In this document: piece after piece, positions 15,333 through 22,941 of the stretch
Layout: each line of letters starts with the position of its first letter
Numbering within the stretch: the first letter of the stretch is position 1
NCBI GenBank assembly: GCA_003543245.1
Contig: DPJB01000025.1
Location: 19,591-58,546, forward strand
Reading direction: 5' to 3'
Length of the DNA stretch: 38,956 nucleotides
Origin: Moraxellaceae bacterium
GTDB lineage: Bacteria > Pseudomonadota > Gammaproteobacteria > Pseudomonadales > Moraxellaceae
Translations under genes and position numbers: made by a program
Notes under the pieces: generated by a model
The model's input: the letters and a program-made list of their open reading frames with translations, nothing else
The model's database searches: none
Told to the model about the DNA's origin: nothing

Positions 15333-16742
15333 TTATGCAGAAAGGTTACCACCACCGGCGGGTGCCGTGGAGGCGGGTGATGACAGTACGTCGGCCAGAG
15401 CGTCCTCCAGTGCCCAAAGTCGGTCCTGGCCCCAGACCGTGCACCGGCCTGTCGGGGTGTCGAGGTGCAGGACCGGCACGCCCCACAGGCCCAGTGCGTT
15501 CAGTGCCTCGCGATTGGTCGTGGCCATGGTCTGCCAGGCGGTACTTTTCAGTTCCTGGTTCAGCGTTGCCCAGTCCAGTCCGGCGGTCGTGACGAGGCGG
15601 TGCAGGACGGCGTCCGTACTGACATCGGCGCCTTCGGCCCAGATGCCGCGGGCAATGGTGAGCAGATAGTCTTCGGCATGACCTGCCGCCTGTACTGCCG
15701 GGAACAGGGCCATGCAGCGTTCGACACCGGCGCCCACCGGGTCGCAGACATGGCCGAAGGGAATGCCCAGCCGCTCGGCCTCACGCGCGGCATCCAGCAG
15801 GATGTACATGCGCTTGTCCCGGGGGACCGGCAGGCCGCGCATCACCATGGGCAATACCGGCCGGAAGCGCAGGTCCAGACCGTAGTGCTCGGCCAGATCA
15901 ATCACGCGCGTCAGCGCGAGGTAGGAATACGGACTGCGAAAGGAGAAGTAGAACTCCAGCGGCAGATGCAGGGCGCGCAGGGTGGCCAGATCACCCGGAT
16001 CACTCACCAGGTAGTCGGTGCCGGCATGGCCGGACTCGAAAGGCAGTGGGGTGTCATTAAGCGCAAAGTCGTGTGCAACCCGTGCGGTGCCCAGTTGTTG
16101 CAGGCGTGCGGCGAGGTAAGGCAGGCGGTCAATGCCCCAGTACCACTCGCCACCATAATGCAGCATGGCCGGCTGGTAATGACCCAGCTGGTGCAATGCC
16201 TGCTGGTTGTCCGCCAGCTGGCGCAGGGCCTGCGGGCCCGGCATGAGCGGGAAACGCGACACCAGTGTGGCGAGCTTCTTGTGATAGCCCCGCCAGAGTG
16301 CGCCGAGCACCTGCTTTGCCATGGGCAGGAAGGTGGCGGGCGCTTGCTGGGTGTGGGCCATCAGCAGCCGTGTGGCCTGGTCGCAGTCCGTGGCATCGGG
16401 CGCGGTACATGATTCGGGGAAGTCGAGCGCCTGTCGGCGCGCGAGGCGTGCCGCATCCTGACGGGCATAGGCGGCCAGTTGCCCGGGTGCCGGTGTGGTG
16501 GCCGGATCATGACTGCTGATCAGATGGATGCGCAGGGTGACATCAAAATGCGCAAGGAAACGCGGCAGGACCTGTACCAGCAGGTAGCTGTAAGGATCAT
16601 CAACGCGCAGCCATACCGACACGACATGCGGTTGCGCGCCCAGCTTGCGCTTGGCCTCCTGCAGCTTGCGCAGGCTTTGTCGGGTACGCGGACTGGTGAG
16701 CAGTGCGGCCAGTCGGGGCTGGAAAAACTTGCCGGGCGACAT
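15333..16742 (-). CDS. Tandem DsbA-fold / HCCA-isomerase-like protein
   Basis: A 469-residue protein containing two thioredoxin-like DsbA-family halves. The first (about residues 40-245) opens with VVSVWLRVDDPYSYLLVQVL. The second (about 265-460) opens with LEFYFSFRSPYSYLALTRV and ends with LNALGLWGVPVLHLDTP and VWGQDRLWALEDAL, the cis-proline strand and final helix of HCCA isomerases. Neither half has a CxxC pair: the active-site position reads DPYS or SPYS, as in glutathione-dependent kappa-class enzymes. No signal peptide is seen, so it is probably cytosolic. AAAGG lies about 8 bases before ATG 16742. Four 13-bp repeats lie directly upstream. Its substrate is unknown. It is distinct from the single-domain homologue at 2311-2874. 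Confidence 0.85.
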   Translation of the reverse strand: MSPGKFFQPRLAALLTSPRTRQSLRKLQEAKRKLGAQPHVVSVWLRVDDPYSYLLVQVLPRFLAHFDVTLRIHLISSHDPATTPAPGQLAAYARQDAARLARRQALDFPESCTAPDATDCDQATRLLMAHTQQAPATFLPMAKQVLGALWRGYHKKLATLVSRFPLMPGPQALRQLADNQQALHQLGHYQPAMLHYGGEWYWGIDRLPYLAARLQQLGTARVAHDFALNDTPLPFESGHAGTDYLVSDPGDLATLRALHLPLEFYFSFRSPYSYLALTRVIDLAEHYGLDLRFRPVLPMVMRGLPVPRDKRMYILLDAAREAERLGIPFGHVCDPVGAGVERCMALFPAVQAAGHAEDYLLTIARGIWAEGADVSTDAVLHRLVTTAGLDWATLNQELKSTAWQTMATTNREALNALGLWGVPVLHLDTPTGRCTVWGQDRLWALEDALADVLSSPASTAPAGGGNLSA

Positions 16743-16756
16743 CGGGTCAACCTTTA

Positions 16757-16808
16757 TAAGGGCGGCTTGTGAGGGCAGCTTCTAAGGGCGGCTGTTAAAG
16801 CGGCTTGC
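16757..16808. repeat. Four near-tandem 13-bp direct repeats upstream of the tandem-DsbA gene
   Basis: Units begin at 16757, 16770, 16783 and 16796: TAAGGGCGGCTTG, TGAGGGCAGCTTC, TAAGGGCGGCTGT and TAAAGCGGCTTGC (the last has lost one G). They fill the space between the tandem-DsbA start codon (16742) and the ilvD terminator (16835-16855). They could be an operator array or a simple expansion. The period of 13 is not a whole number of helical turns. Confidence 0.6.
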
Positions 16809-16826
16809 AGTAACAACAGGCATCGC

Positions 16827-16861
16827 AATAAAAACGGGAGCATTCAATGCTCCCGTTTTTT
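16827..16861. terminator. Intrinsic terminator downstream of ilvD (potentially bidirectional)
   Basis: A perfect inverted repeat, CGGGAGCATT (16835-16844) and AATGCTCCCG (16846-16855), is flanked by an A-run on the left and a T-run on the right. In the leftward direction it lies 10 bases after the ilvD stop and ends in a U-tract, so it should terminate ilvD and isolate it from the tandem-DsbA gene. Confidence 0.9.
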
Positions 16862-16864
16862 ATC

Positions 16865-18556
16865 TCACAGATACTTGTCCGTGACAGCCCCTTCCGAGGC
16901 GCTGCTGACGGTCTTTGCATATTTGGCCAGCACGCCGCGTGTGTATTTCGGTGCCGGGCGCTGCCATTTTGCCTTGCGTGCATTCATTTCAGCGTCGCTG
17001 ATGCCGACGCTGATTTCGCGGGTTTCGGCATCAATGATGATGCGGTCGCCATTCTGCAGCAGGGCAATCGGGCCACCGTCGAAAGCTTCCGGTGTCACAT
17101 GACCCACCACAAAACCGTGCGAGCCGCCGGAGAAGCGGCCATCGGTGATGAGAGCGACTTCCTTGCCCAGCCCTTTGCCCATGACCGCCGAGGTGGGCGA
17201 CAGCATTTCACGCATGCCGGGGCCGCCCTTGGGGCCTTCGTAACGGATCACGATGACTTCGCCGGCTTTCACTTCGCCGTTGAGAATGCCAGTGAGGGCA
17301 TGTTCTTCGCTTTCGTAGACGCGTGCCGTGCCTTCAAAGCGCAGACCTTCCTTGCCGGTGATCTTGGCCACCGCGCCGGTGGGCGAGAGGTTGCCGTTGA
17401 GCACGACCAGGTGCGAGTCCTTCTTGATGGGCTTGTCGAACGGCATGATGACCTGCTGGCCTTCCGGGTAGTCTTTCACGCTTGCCAGGTTTTCCGCCAG
17501 GGTCTTGCCGGTAACGGTCATTACGTCACCATGCAGCATGCCGGCATCCAGCATGCGCTTCATCAGGGGCTGGATGCCGCCAATGGCGACGAGTTCACTC
17601 ATCATGTACTTGCCGCTCGGGCGCAGGTCGGCCACCACCGGAGTGATGTTGCCCAGACGCACGAAGTCCTCAAGAGTGAGATCGACATCAACGGCATTTG
17701 CCATGGCGAGCAGGTGCAGCACGGCATTGGTGGAGCCGGCGAGGGCGATCACGACACGGATCGAGTTCTCGAAGGCCTTCTTCGTCATGATGTCGCGGGG
17801 CTTGATGTCCTGTTTGAGCAGTTCCACTACCTGCTGGCCGGCGCGGAAGCAGTCGGATGACTTGTCGTTGCCAATGGCGTCCTGCGCGGAGGAGCCTGGC
17901 AGTGACATGCCCAGGGCTTCAATGGCCGAGGCCATGGTATTGGCGGTGTACATGCCTCCACAGGAGCCGGGACCTGGAATGGCCACTTCCTCGATCTGCT
18001 TCACCTGGATTTCGTTCAGTTCGCCCTTGGCGTGCTGCCCCACCGCCTCGAACACGGAAATGATGTCGGTGTGACCAGCACCCGGTTTGATGGTGCCACC
18101 GTAGACAAAGATCGACGGACGGTTCAGGCGGGCCATGCCGATGATGCAGCCCGGCATGTTCTTGTCACAGCCACCGACAGCGACGATGCCGTCAAAGCCT
18201 TCGCAACCGGCCACGACTTCAATGGAGTCGGCAATCACTTCACGCGACACCAGCGAATACTTCATGCCTTCGGTGCCGTTGGCGATGCCGTCGGAAATGG
18301 TGATGGTGTTGAAGATGACCGACTTGCCACCGGCAGCATCGGCACCCTTGCCGGCTTCTTCCGCCAGCTTGTTGATGTGCATGTTGCAGGGCGTGACCAT
18401 GGCCCATGTCGATGCAATGCCGATCTGCGGCTTCTTGAAGTCGGCATCGGTAAAGCCGACCGCGCGCAGCATGGCGCGACCCGGCGCGGCTTCAATACCG
18501 TCGACCACTTCGGACGAATATCTGCGGAGGTTGCTGAGATCGTTGTTGTCGCTCAT
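16865..18556 (-). CDS. ilvD: Dihydroxy-acid dehydratase IlvD (short, probably [2Fe-2S] type)
   Basis: IlvD dehydrates 2,3-dihydroxy-isovalerate and its methylvalerate analogue to 2-oxo acids in valine, isoleucine and leucine synthesis. The product has 563 residues, shorter than the E. coli enzyme (616) and similar in length to the oxygen-tolerant [2Fe-2S] class. Likely cluster cysteines are C57 in MVTPCN, C130 in VGGCDKNMPGC and C199 in GPGSCGGMYTANTM. The C-terminus has ALITDGRFSGGSHGFVVGHVTPEA, typical of the family. The ribosome binding site is weak. The gene is 70 bases downstream of argA on the same strand but probably has its own promoter; a terminator follows it. The cluster type is inferred from length and cysteine pattern. 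Confidence 0.96.
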   Translation of the reverse strand: MSDNNDLSNLRRYSSEVVDGIEAAPGRAMLRAVGFTDADFKKPQIGIASTWAMVTPCNMHINKLAEEAGKGADAAGGKSVIFNTITISDGIANGTEGMKYSLVSREVIADSIEVVAGCEGFDGIVAVGGCDKNMPGCIIGMARLNRPSIFVYGGTIKPGAGHTDIISVFEAVGQHAKGELNEIQVKQIEEVAIPGPGSCGGMYTANTMASAIEALGMSLPGSSAQDAIGNDKSSDCFRAGQQVVELLKQDIKPRDIMTKKAFENSIRVVIALAGSTNAVLHLLAMANAVDVDLTLEDFVRLGNITPVVADLRPSGKYMMSELVAIGGIQPLMKRMLDAGMLHGDVMTVTGKTLAENLASVKDYPEGQQVIMPFDKPIKKDSHLVVLNGNLSPTGAVAKITGKEGLRFEGTARVYESEEHALTGILNGEVKAGEVIVIRYEGPKGGPGMREMLSPTSAVMGKGLGKEVALITDGRFSGGSHGFVVGHVTPEAFDGGPIALLQNGDRIIIDAETREISVGISDAEMNARKAKWQRPAPKYTRGVLAKYAKTVSSASEGAVTDKYL

Positions 18557-18626
18557 GTCAAAAAATTCCGTAAAGAAAGCAGGTTTGCTGTGGCAGTAGT
18601 GATGGCCACTGCCGCAGGTGAAACAA

Positions 18627-19943
18627 TCAGAGGGTCTTGCTGAAGACCTGCGAGTTACGCTGGAAGTTGTACAGCTCCTTGCGCTCGGTCGGCAGGTCGT
18701 CCACCGAGGCAGCGGTAAAGCCGTGCTCGATGAACCACAGTGCCGTGCGCGTGGTCAGTACAAACAGCTTGCGCAGGCCCTTGCCAGCAGCACGCTTTTC
18801 CAGGAACTCCAGCAGCTCGCTGCCACGATCACCCTTGCGGTAGTTAGGGTGCACGGCTACGCAGGCAATTTCACCGGAGGCCGGATTCTTTTCATCGGCG
18901 GGCAACGGGTACAGAGCGGCGCAACCGACTACCATGCCGTCACGCTCGATCACGACAAAGTGATTGATTTCGTTTTCTAGGCGTTCGCGCGAGCGACGCA
19001 CCAGGATGCCCTCCTCTTCGAGCGGGCGCAGCAGTTCGATCATGCCGCCGATGTCCTCGATTTCCGCTTCGCGGATTTCTTCGTAGGGGTCGTGCGTGAT
19101 CAGCGTGCCGGAACCGTCTCGGGTGAACAGTTCCTGCAGCAGTGCACCGTCACGCACATAGGAAATGATGTGTACGCGGTTGACGCCGCCACGGCAGGCT
19201 TCCGAGGCCGCATGCATGTAGCGCAGCAGTTCATTGTCGAGTTTCTTGCCGCGCAGGTACTGGTCCACTTCATTCGGGATCATTTCACGCAGCAGGCGGT
19301 CGTCCTGGGCCTGGATGCCGTCACGCTCGCCCAGGCAGATCAGTTTGTCCGCCTTGAGCGCAATCGCGGCGCTGACGGCGACGTCTTCGGCCAGCAGGTT
19401 GAACACTTCACCAGTGGTGGAGTAGCCGGTCGGGCCGAGAATCACGATGTGGTGATTCTCCAGGTTCTTGTTGATCGCCTCGATGTCGACCGAGCGCACT
19501 TCGCCGGTCAGGCCGTAGTCGATGCCGTCGCGCACGCCATAGGGGCGGGCGGTGATGAAGTTGCCGGAGACCGCATCGATCTTGGCACCGAACATGGGGG
19601 AGTTGGCCAGCCCCATCGACAGCAGGGCCTCGATTTCGAGGCGGATGGAGCCGACGGCATCCATCACGCAGCGCAAGGACTCGCGCGAGGTCACACGCAG
19701 GTCATTGTGGAATTCGGTGGTGAGACCGTATTCGGCCAGGTTCTCGTCAATCTGCGGACGGGCACCATGCACCAGTACCAGACGGATGCCCAGTGAATGC
19801 AGCAGCGCGATGTCGTGCACGATGTTGTGGAAATTGTCGTGGTTGACGGCCTCGCCACCAAACAGCAGCACAAAGGTTTTGCCGCGGTGGGTGTTGATAT
19901 AGGGGGCAGAGTTACGGAACCAGTGCACGTACTGTTCCGACAT
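18627..19943 (-). CDS. argA: N-acetylglutamate synthase ArgA
   Basis: ArgA makes N-acetyl-L-glutamate from glutamate and acetyl-CoA, the first step of arginine synthesis. The 438-residue product has an amino-acid-kinase-like N-terminal domain (about 1-285; KTFVLLFGGEAV, LVLVHGARPQI) that binds arginine for feedback control. A GNAT acetyltransferase domain follows (about 290-430; IACVAVHPNYRKGDRGSELL is the acetyl-CoA loop). This matches the classic ArgA of about 440 residues. The start at ATG 19943 (MSEQYVHWFRNSAPYIN) is chosen because it matches the family N-terminus and has AGGA just upstream; 19 further upstream codons are open but unlike ArgA. A TACAAT hexamer at 20014-20009 on this strand is a possible -10. 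argE lies upstream, facing the same way. Confidence 0.96.
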   Translation of the reverse strand: MSEQYVHWFRNSAPYINTHRGKTFVLLFGGEAVNHDNFHNIVHDIALLHSLGIRLVLVHGARPQIDENLAEYGLTTEFHNDLRVTSRESLRCVMDAVGSIRLEIEALLSMGLANSPMFGAKIDAVSGNFITARPYGVRDGIDYGLTGEVRSVDIEAINKNLENHHIVILGPTGYSTTGEVFNLLAEDVAVSAAIALKADKLICLGERDGIQAQDDRLLREMIPNEVDQYLRGKKLDNELLRYMHAASEACRGGVNRVHIISYVRDGALLQELFTRDGSGTLITHDPYEEIREAEIEDIGGMIELLRPLEEEGILVRRSRERLENEINHFVVIERDGMVVGCAALYPLPADEKNPASGEIACVAVHPNYRKGDRGSELLEFLEKRAAGKGLRKLFVLTTRTALWFIEHGFTAASVDDLPTERKELYNFQRNSQVFSKTL

Positions 19944-20078
19944 GGTGTCCTGAAAGGGCAGGTTGCTCACGGCGTATGGCTCGCTGGCGGTTGGGCTCAA
20001 GGCTCCGGATTGTAGAGGAGCTGTTCGCAGGTTTACAGGCGCTGCATCAAATGTGTGCCTGAAAACCGCGGCAGCTTG

Positions 20079-21218
20079 TTACAGGCAGAACTCGCGGATC
20101 AGCCCGCGCAATACATCCACGGTTGGGCGGATGCTGTCGAGACGGATGAACTCGTCAGGCTGGTGGGCCTGTCCGATGCCGCCGGGACCAAAGATCAGTG
20201 CATCCATGCCGAGCTCGCGAAAGTAAGGCCCCTCGGTGCCGAAGGCGGCGGCACCAGCGGTGTGGCCGGTGAGGCGTTCTGCGGCCAGGACCAGCGGCGA
20301 GCTGGCGGCGGTTTCCATTGCAGGGGTGCCGGCAAACAGCGGATTGAGCGCAATGGTGACGTTGTGACGCGGTGCCAGTGGTGCCAGCCGGGCCCGGATC
20401 TGCTGGCGCAGCTCGTCCATGACCATGCCGGGCAGCGGGCGCAGGTCAAACTGCAGTTCGCAGTGCGGGCAGATGCGATTGGGGTTGTCGCCGCCATGGA
20501 TGCAGCCCAGGTTCAGGGTGGGCACCGGCACGGTAAAGGCGGGGTTGCGGTATTTCGCCTGCAGTTCGCCACGGAAGGCCAGCAACTCGTTTATCACGCT
20601 GTTCATCGCTTCCAGTGCGTTGGCACCGAGCGCCGGGTCGCTGGAGTGACCGCTGCGGCCCTCGATGATGATGCGTTCCATCATGACGCCCTTGTGCATG
20701 CGCAGGGGCTTGAGACTGGTCGGCTCGCCAATCACGGCAAAGCGCGCGGCCGGGCGGCCGGCGTCGACCAGCGCGCGGGCGCCGGACATGGAGCACTCTT
20801 CGTCACAGGTGGCCAGGATGATGAGGGGCGCCTTCAGCGGGGTGTCGAGGAATTCGCGGGCGGCCTCGATGGCAATGGGAAAGAAGCCCTTCATGTCGGC
20901 CGTGCCCAGGCCGAAGTAGCAGCCATCGGCCTCTGTCAGGCGAAAAGGGTTGTGCTGCCATTTGCCCTGGTCGTAGGGCACGGTGTCGGTATGTCCGGCC
21001 AGCACCAGTCCGCCGGGACCGCTGCCCAGCGTGGCAATCAGGTTGGCCTTGCCGGGCAGGACTTCCATGATCTCGCAGGCAAAGCCGAGATCAGTCAGCC
21101 ATTCCGCAAGCAGGTCAATGACGCCGCGGTTGCTCTGGTCAAGGGCGGGGTCGGTGCAGCTCACGCTGGGGGTGGCAATCAGGGCCGCCAGCATTTGCTT
21201 GAGGTCGGGCGAGGGCAT
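20079..21218 (-). CDS. argE: Acetylornithine deacetylase ArgE
   Basis: ArgE hydrolyses N2-acetyl-L-ornithine to ornithine and acetate in arginine synthesis. The 379-residue M20-family metallopeptidase shows the expected metal ligands and catalytic residues in order: GHTDTVP, GLGTADMKG, TCDEECSMSGA (catalytic glutamates), GEPTSLKP, GRSGHSSDP in the lid domain, and the C-terminal QAHQPDEF with the last histidine ligand. The length fits ArgE. It lies 135 bases upstream of argA on the same strand, so the first arginine enzyme and a later one are adjacent, as in Pseudomonas. Presence of ArgE suggests the linear acetyl-ornithine route exists here, though recycling by ArgJ elsewhere cannot be excluded. 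Confidence 0.93.
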   Translation of the reverse strand: MPSPDLKQMLAALIATPSVSCTDPALDQSNRGVIDLLAEWLTDLGFACEIMEVLPGKANLIATLGSGPGGLVLAGHTDTVPYDQGKWQHNPFRLTEADGCYFGLGTADMKGFFPIAIEAAREFLDTPLKAPLIILATCDEECSMSGARALVDAGRPAARFAVIGEPTSLKPLRMHKGVMMERIIIEGRSGHSSDPALGANALEAMNSVINELLAFRGELQAKYRNPAFTVPVPTLNLGCIHGGDNPNRICPHCELQFDLRPLPGMVMDELRQQIRARLAPLAPRHNVTIALNPLFAGTPAMETAASSPLVLAAERLTGHTAGAAAFGTEGPYFRELGMDALIFGPGGIGQAHQPDEFIRLDSIRPTVDVLRGLIREFCL

Positions 21219-21335
21219 ACGGCGTCTCGGCAGGGATGATCAACGGGGCAATATGTGCGGCAATGAGCGCGGAGCTATCGGCGCGGGGTAATCAGTAAGG
21301 GTAGCCCCTGCGACGCCTGCGGCCAAGCCGCGGCA

Positions 21336-21830
21336 TCAGCGCAGGATGACGGGCAGGTCGGGCAACTGGTTGGGATTGCCTGCCGGTGCGGGGAAGTGCT
21401 GTGCCAGCATGGCATGTACCTGACGGATCAGGGCCACACTGCCTTCCTCGAAGCGGCCGGCACGGTAGGCTGCCATCATCTCGTCACACAGCTGGTGCCA
21501 GACCTGCGGGCCGATGGCGTCGCCGAGTCCGCGGTCCGCCAGGATCTCGACCTTGTGCTCGCACAGCAGCACGTAGACCAGGATGCCGGTGTTGCCGGCC
21601 GTGTCCCAGACACGCGACAGGCCGAAAATCTCCAGCGCCCGCGCCCGCACGGTCTTGCCCGACCAGACATCGGCCAGCGGCCAGTCGCCCTCCACCACAA
21701 AACGGATCTCGCCGTGGTGTGACTGCTCCCCTTCGTGGATGGCATGACGGATGCTCTCCTGCACCATGGCCGGAAAGGCGCGGCGGGTGGCGAGCGGGGT
21801 ATGCAGCAGGTGCGTTAGCAGGCGGGACAT
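21336..21830 (-). CDS. TPM-domain protein (YgcG/Rv-type 'TPM phosphatase' fold)
   Basis: A 164-residue protein whose body is a single TPM domain: AIHEGEQSHHGEIRFVVEG, ARALEIFGLSRVWDTAGNTGILVYVLL and HKVEILADRGLGDAIGPQVW are all typical. Unlike many TPM proteins it has no clear signal peptide or C-terminal membrane helix. TPM proteins often sit next to LemA; no lemA gene is seen here. The biochemical role is uncertain; phosphatase activity is reported only for a few plant relatives. GGAGGAG lies before ATG 21830. It lies between the ODP-type gene and argE, all leftward. Confidence 0.82.
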   Translation of the reverse strand: MSRLLTHLLHTPLATRRAFPAMVQESIRHAIHEGEQSHHGEIRFVVEGDWPLADVWSGKTVRARALEIFGLSRVWDTAGNTGILVYVLLCEHKVEILADRGLGDAIGPQVWHQLCDEMMAAYRAGRFEEGSVALIRQVHAMLAQHFPAPAGNPNQLPDLPVILR

Positions 21831-21912
21831 GACGGCTCCTCCGTGAGCCGATGATTCTGCCCATGTGGCGGCATTTGTCGAGCGCCTTGCGCGTCCGGCA
21901 TTGCCATCCGCG

Positions 21913-22725
21913 TTACGGGCAGCGGTAGTCCATCTGGGTGAGCAGGTCGATGCCGCAGTCCAGATCGCTGATCCAGTCGAGGAAGCGGTTGATCATTTCC
22001 TTGCCCTGGATGGGGCTGCCATGCTGCGGCACGATCATGTCCACATCCATGGTGCGGACCATGCTGGCCCACAGGCGGATCACGCGCTTGGAGCACATGT
22101 AGCGCTGGTGAAAGCCGCGCATGGTCGGGATATGGGCATCAAAATCCTTCACCGGGTTGGTGGCGTCATCCACCATCGAGGCGCCCATGTCACCGGAAAA
22201 CAGGATTTTCGAGACCGGATCGTAAAACTGGAAATTGCCCACCGAGTGGAGGAAGTGCGCCGGTACGGCCTTGAGTACGCTGTCGCCCAGTGGAATGAGT
22301 CCGCCTTTGTCCGGTAGTTCCATCAGGCGGTCTGTCACTTCTTCGTTCATGCGGTCCGTGATGAATGCTGAGGCCAGATGCGGCAGGAAACGCGCCCACA
22401 GCTTGGAGGCGACGACGGTGGCACGGGTGTGCATCAGCCAGCGCGGCATCGATGCAATGATGTCCGGGTCCTGGTGGGAGGCAATCACATAGTCCAGGTC
22501 CTGCAGCTTCAGGTGCTTGCTGAGCTCGATGGTAAGCGGGGTATAGGTGAGGTCCCCGCCCGGATCAATCACGGCGGCATGGCCCTTGTGCACGATCAGG
22601 AACTGGTTGGACTGAACGCCGTCACCCTTGACCAGTGATGAAAACGATATGCACTTGTGGTCCGCATTTTCGAATAGGACGTGTGCGGCAGATAGTGGTG
22701 GCGAATAGTTCATAGGGATGTTCAC
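21913..22725 (-). CDS. Metallo-β-lactamase-fold ODP-type (di-iron, flavodiiron-like) protein
   Basis: A 270-residue β-lactamase-fold protein related to the di-iron domain of flavodiiron proteins and ODP oxygen-binding proteins, without a flavodoxin domain. Candidate iron ligands (numbering from the GTG): H84, D86 and D88 in SHQDPD (the usual H-x-E-x-D with Asp for Glu), H160 in FLHSVGNF, D179 in LFSGDMG and H235 in VPQHGSP. This supports a complete metal site and an oxygen or NO sensing/reducing role by family knowledge, but no redox partner is encoded nearby. The start is uncertain: GTG 22725 or ATG 22713, neither with a strong ribosome binding site. It is divergent from a fatty acid desaturase. 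Confidence 0.82.
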   Translation of the reverse strand: MNIPMNYSPPLSAAHVLFENADHKCISFSSLVKGDGVQSNQFLIVHKGHAAVIDPGGDLTYTPLTIELSKHLKLQDLDYVIASHQDPDIIASMPRWLMHTRATVVASKLWARFLPHLASAFITDRMNEEVTDRLMELPDKGGLIPLGDSVLKAVPAHFLHSVGNFQFYDPVSKILFSGDMGASMVDDATNPVKDFDAHIPTMRGFHQRYMCSKRVIRLWASMVRTMDVDMIVPQHGSPIQGKEMINRFLDWISDLDCGIDLLTQMDYRCP

Positions 22726-22941
22726 TGGTATTGGGGGCGGATGGGATTCTGGGGTGACCGTGCCAACCTCACGATGATGCAGGTCAACTGGGGGGGAGAA
22801 ACCCCTCCAAAGGAGGGGGGTAATTTCGTCGGCAAGGCAGCTTGTCTGACGAGTGGTGCTTGGCAGCGATGAGCGGCTGGATGTTCAATGATCTTGCGTA
22901 GGCGGACATGAGGTCACAGCCAATGCCGGTCAGGAGGATTC
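22726..22941. promoter_or_regulatory. Divergent regulatory region with GC-rich palindrome (ODP-type gene // desaturase)
   Basis: This 216-base spacer separates two divergent genes. It contains a perfect palindrome, CCCCTCC (22802-22808)-AAA-GGAGGGG (22812-22818), in a strongly purine/pyrimidine-biased stretch. A second imperfect hairpin follows at 22827-22851 (CGTC/GACG outer and CAAG/CTTG inner pairs). The first has no T-run and looks more like an operator than a terminator. No coding frame is convincing. The regulator is unknown. Confidence 0.55.

Noticed and set aside
18592..18613. Hairpin GGCAGT/ACTGCC between argA and ilvD
   Set aside because: Only 6 bp with a 10-base loop and no adjacent U-tract on the leftward strand, so not reported as a terminator.
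20055..21239. A 394-codon frame on the plus strand covering argE
   Set aside because: Antisense shadow of argE, whose M20 motifs are complete; composition (Gly/Ala/Gln/His-rich) is typical of antisense frames.
21311..21336. GC-rich hairpin (GCGGC/GCCGC) just downstream of the TPM gene
   Set aside because: Short stem without a U-run; common by chance in GC-rich DNA.
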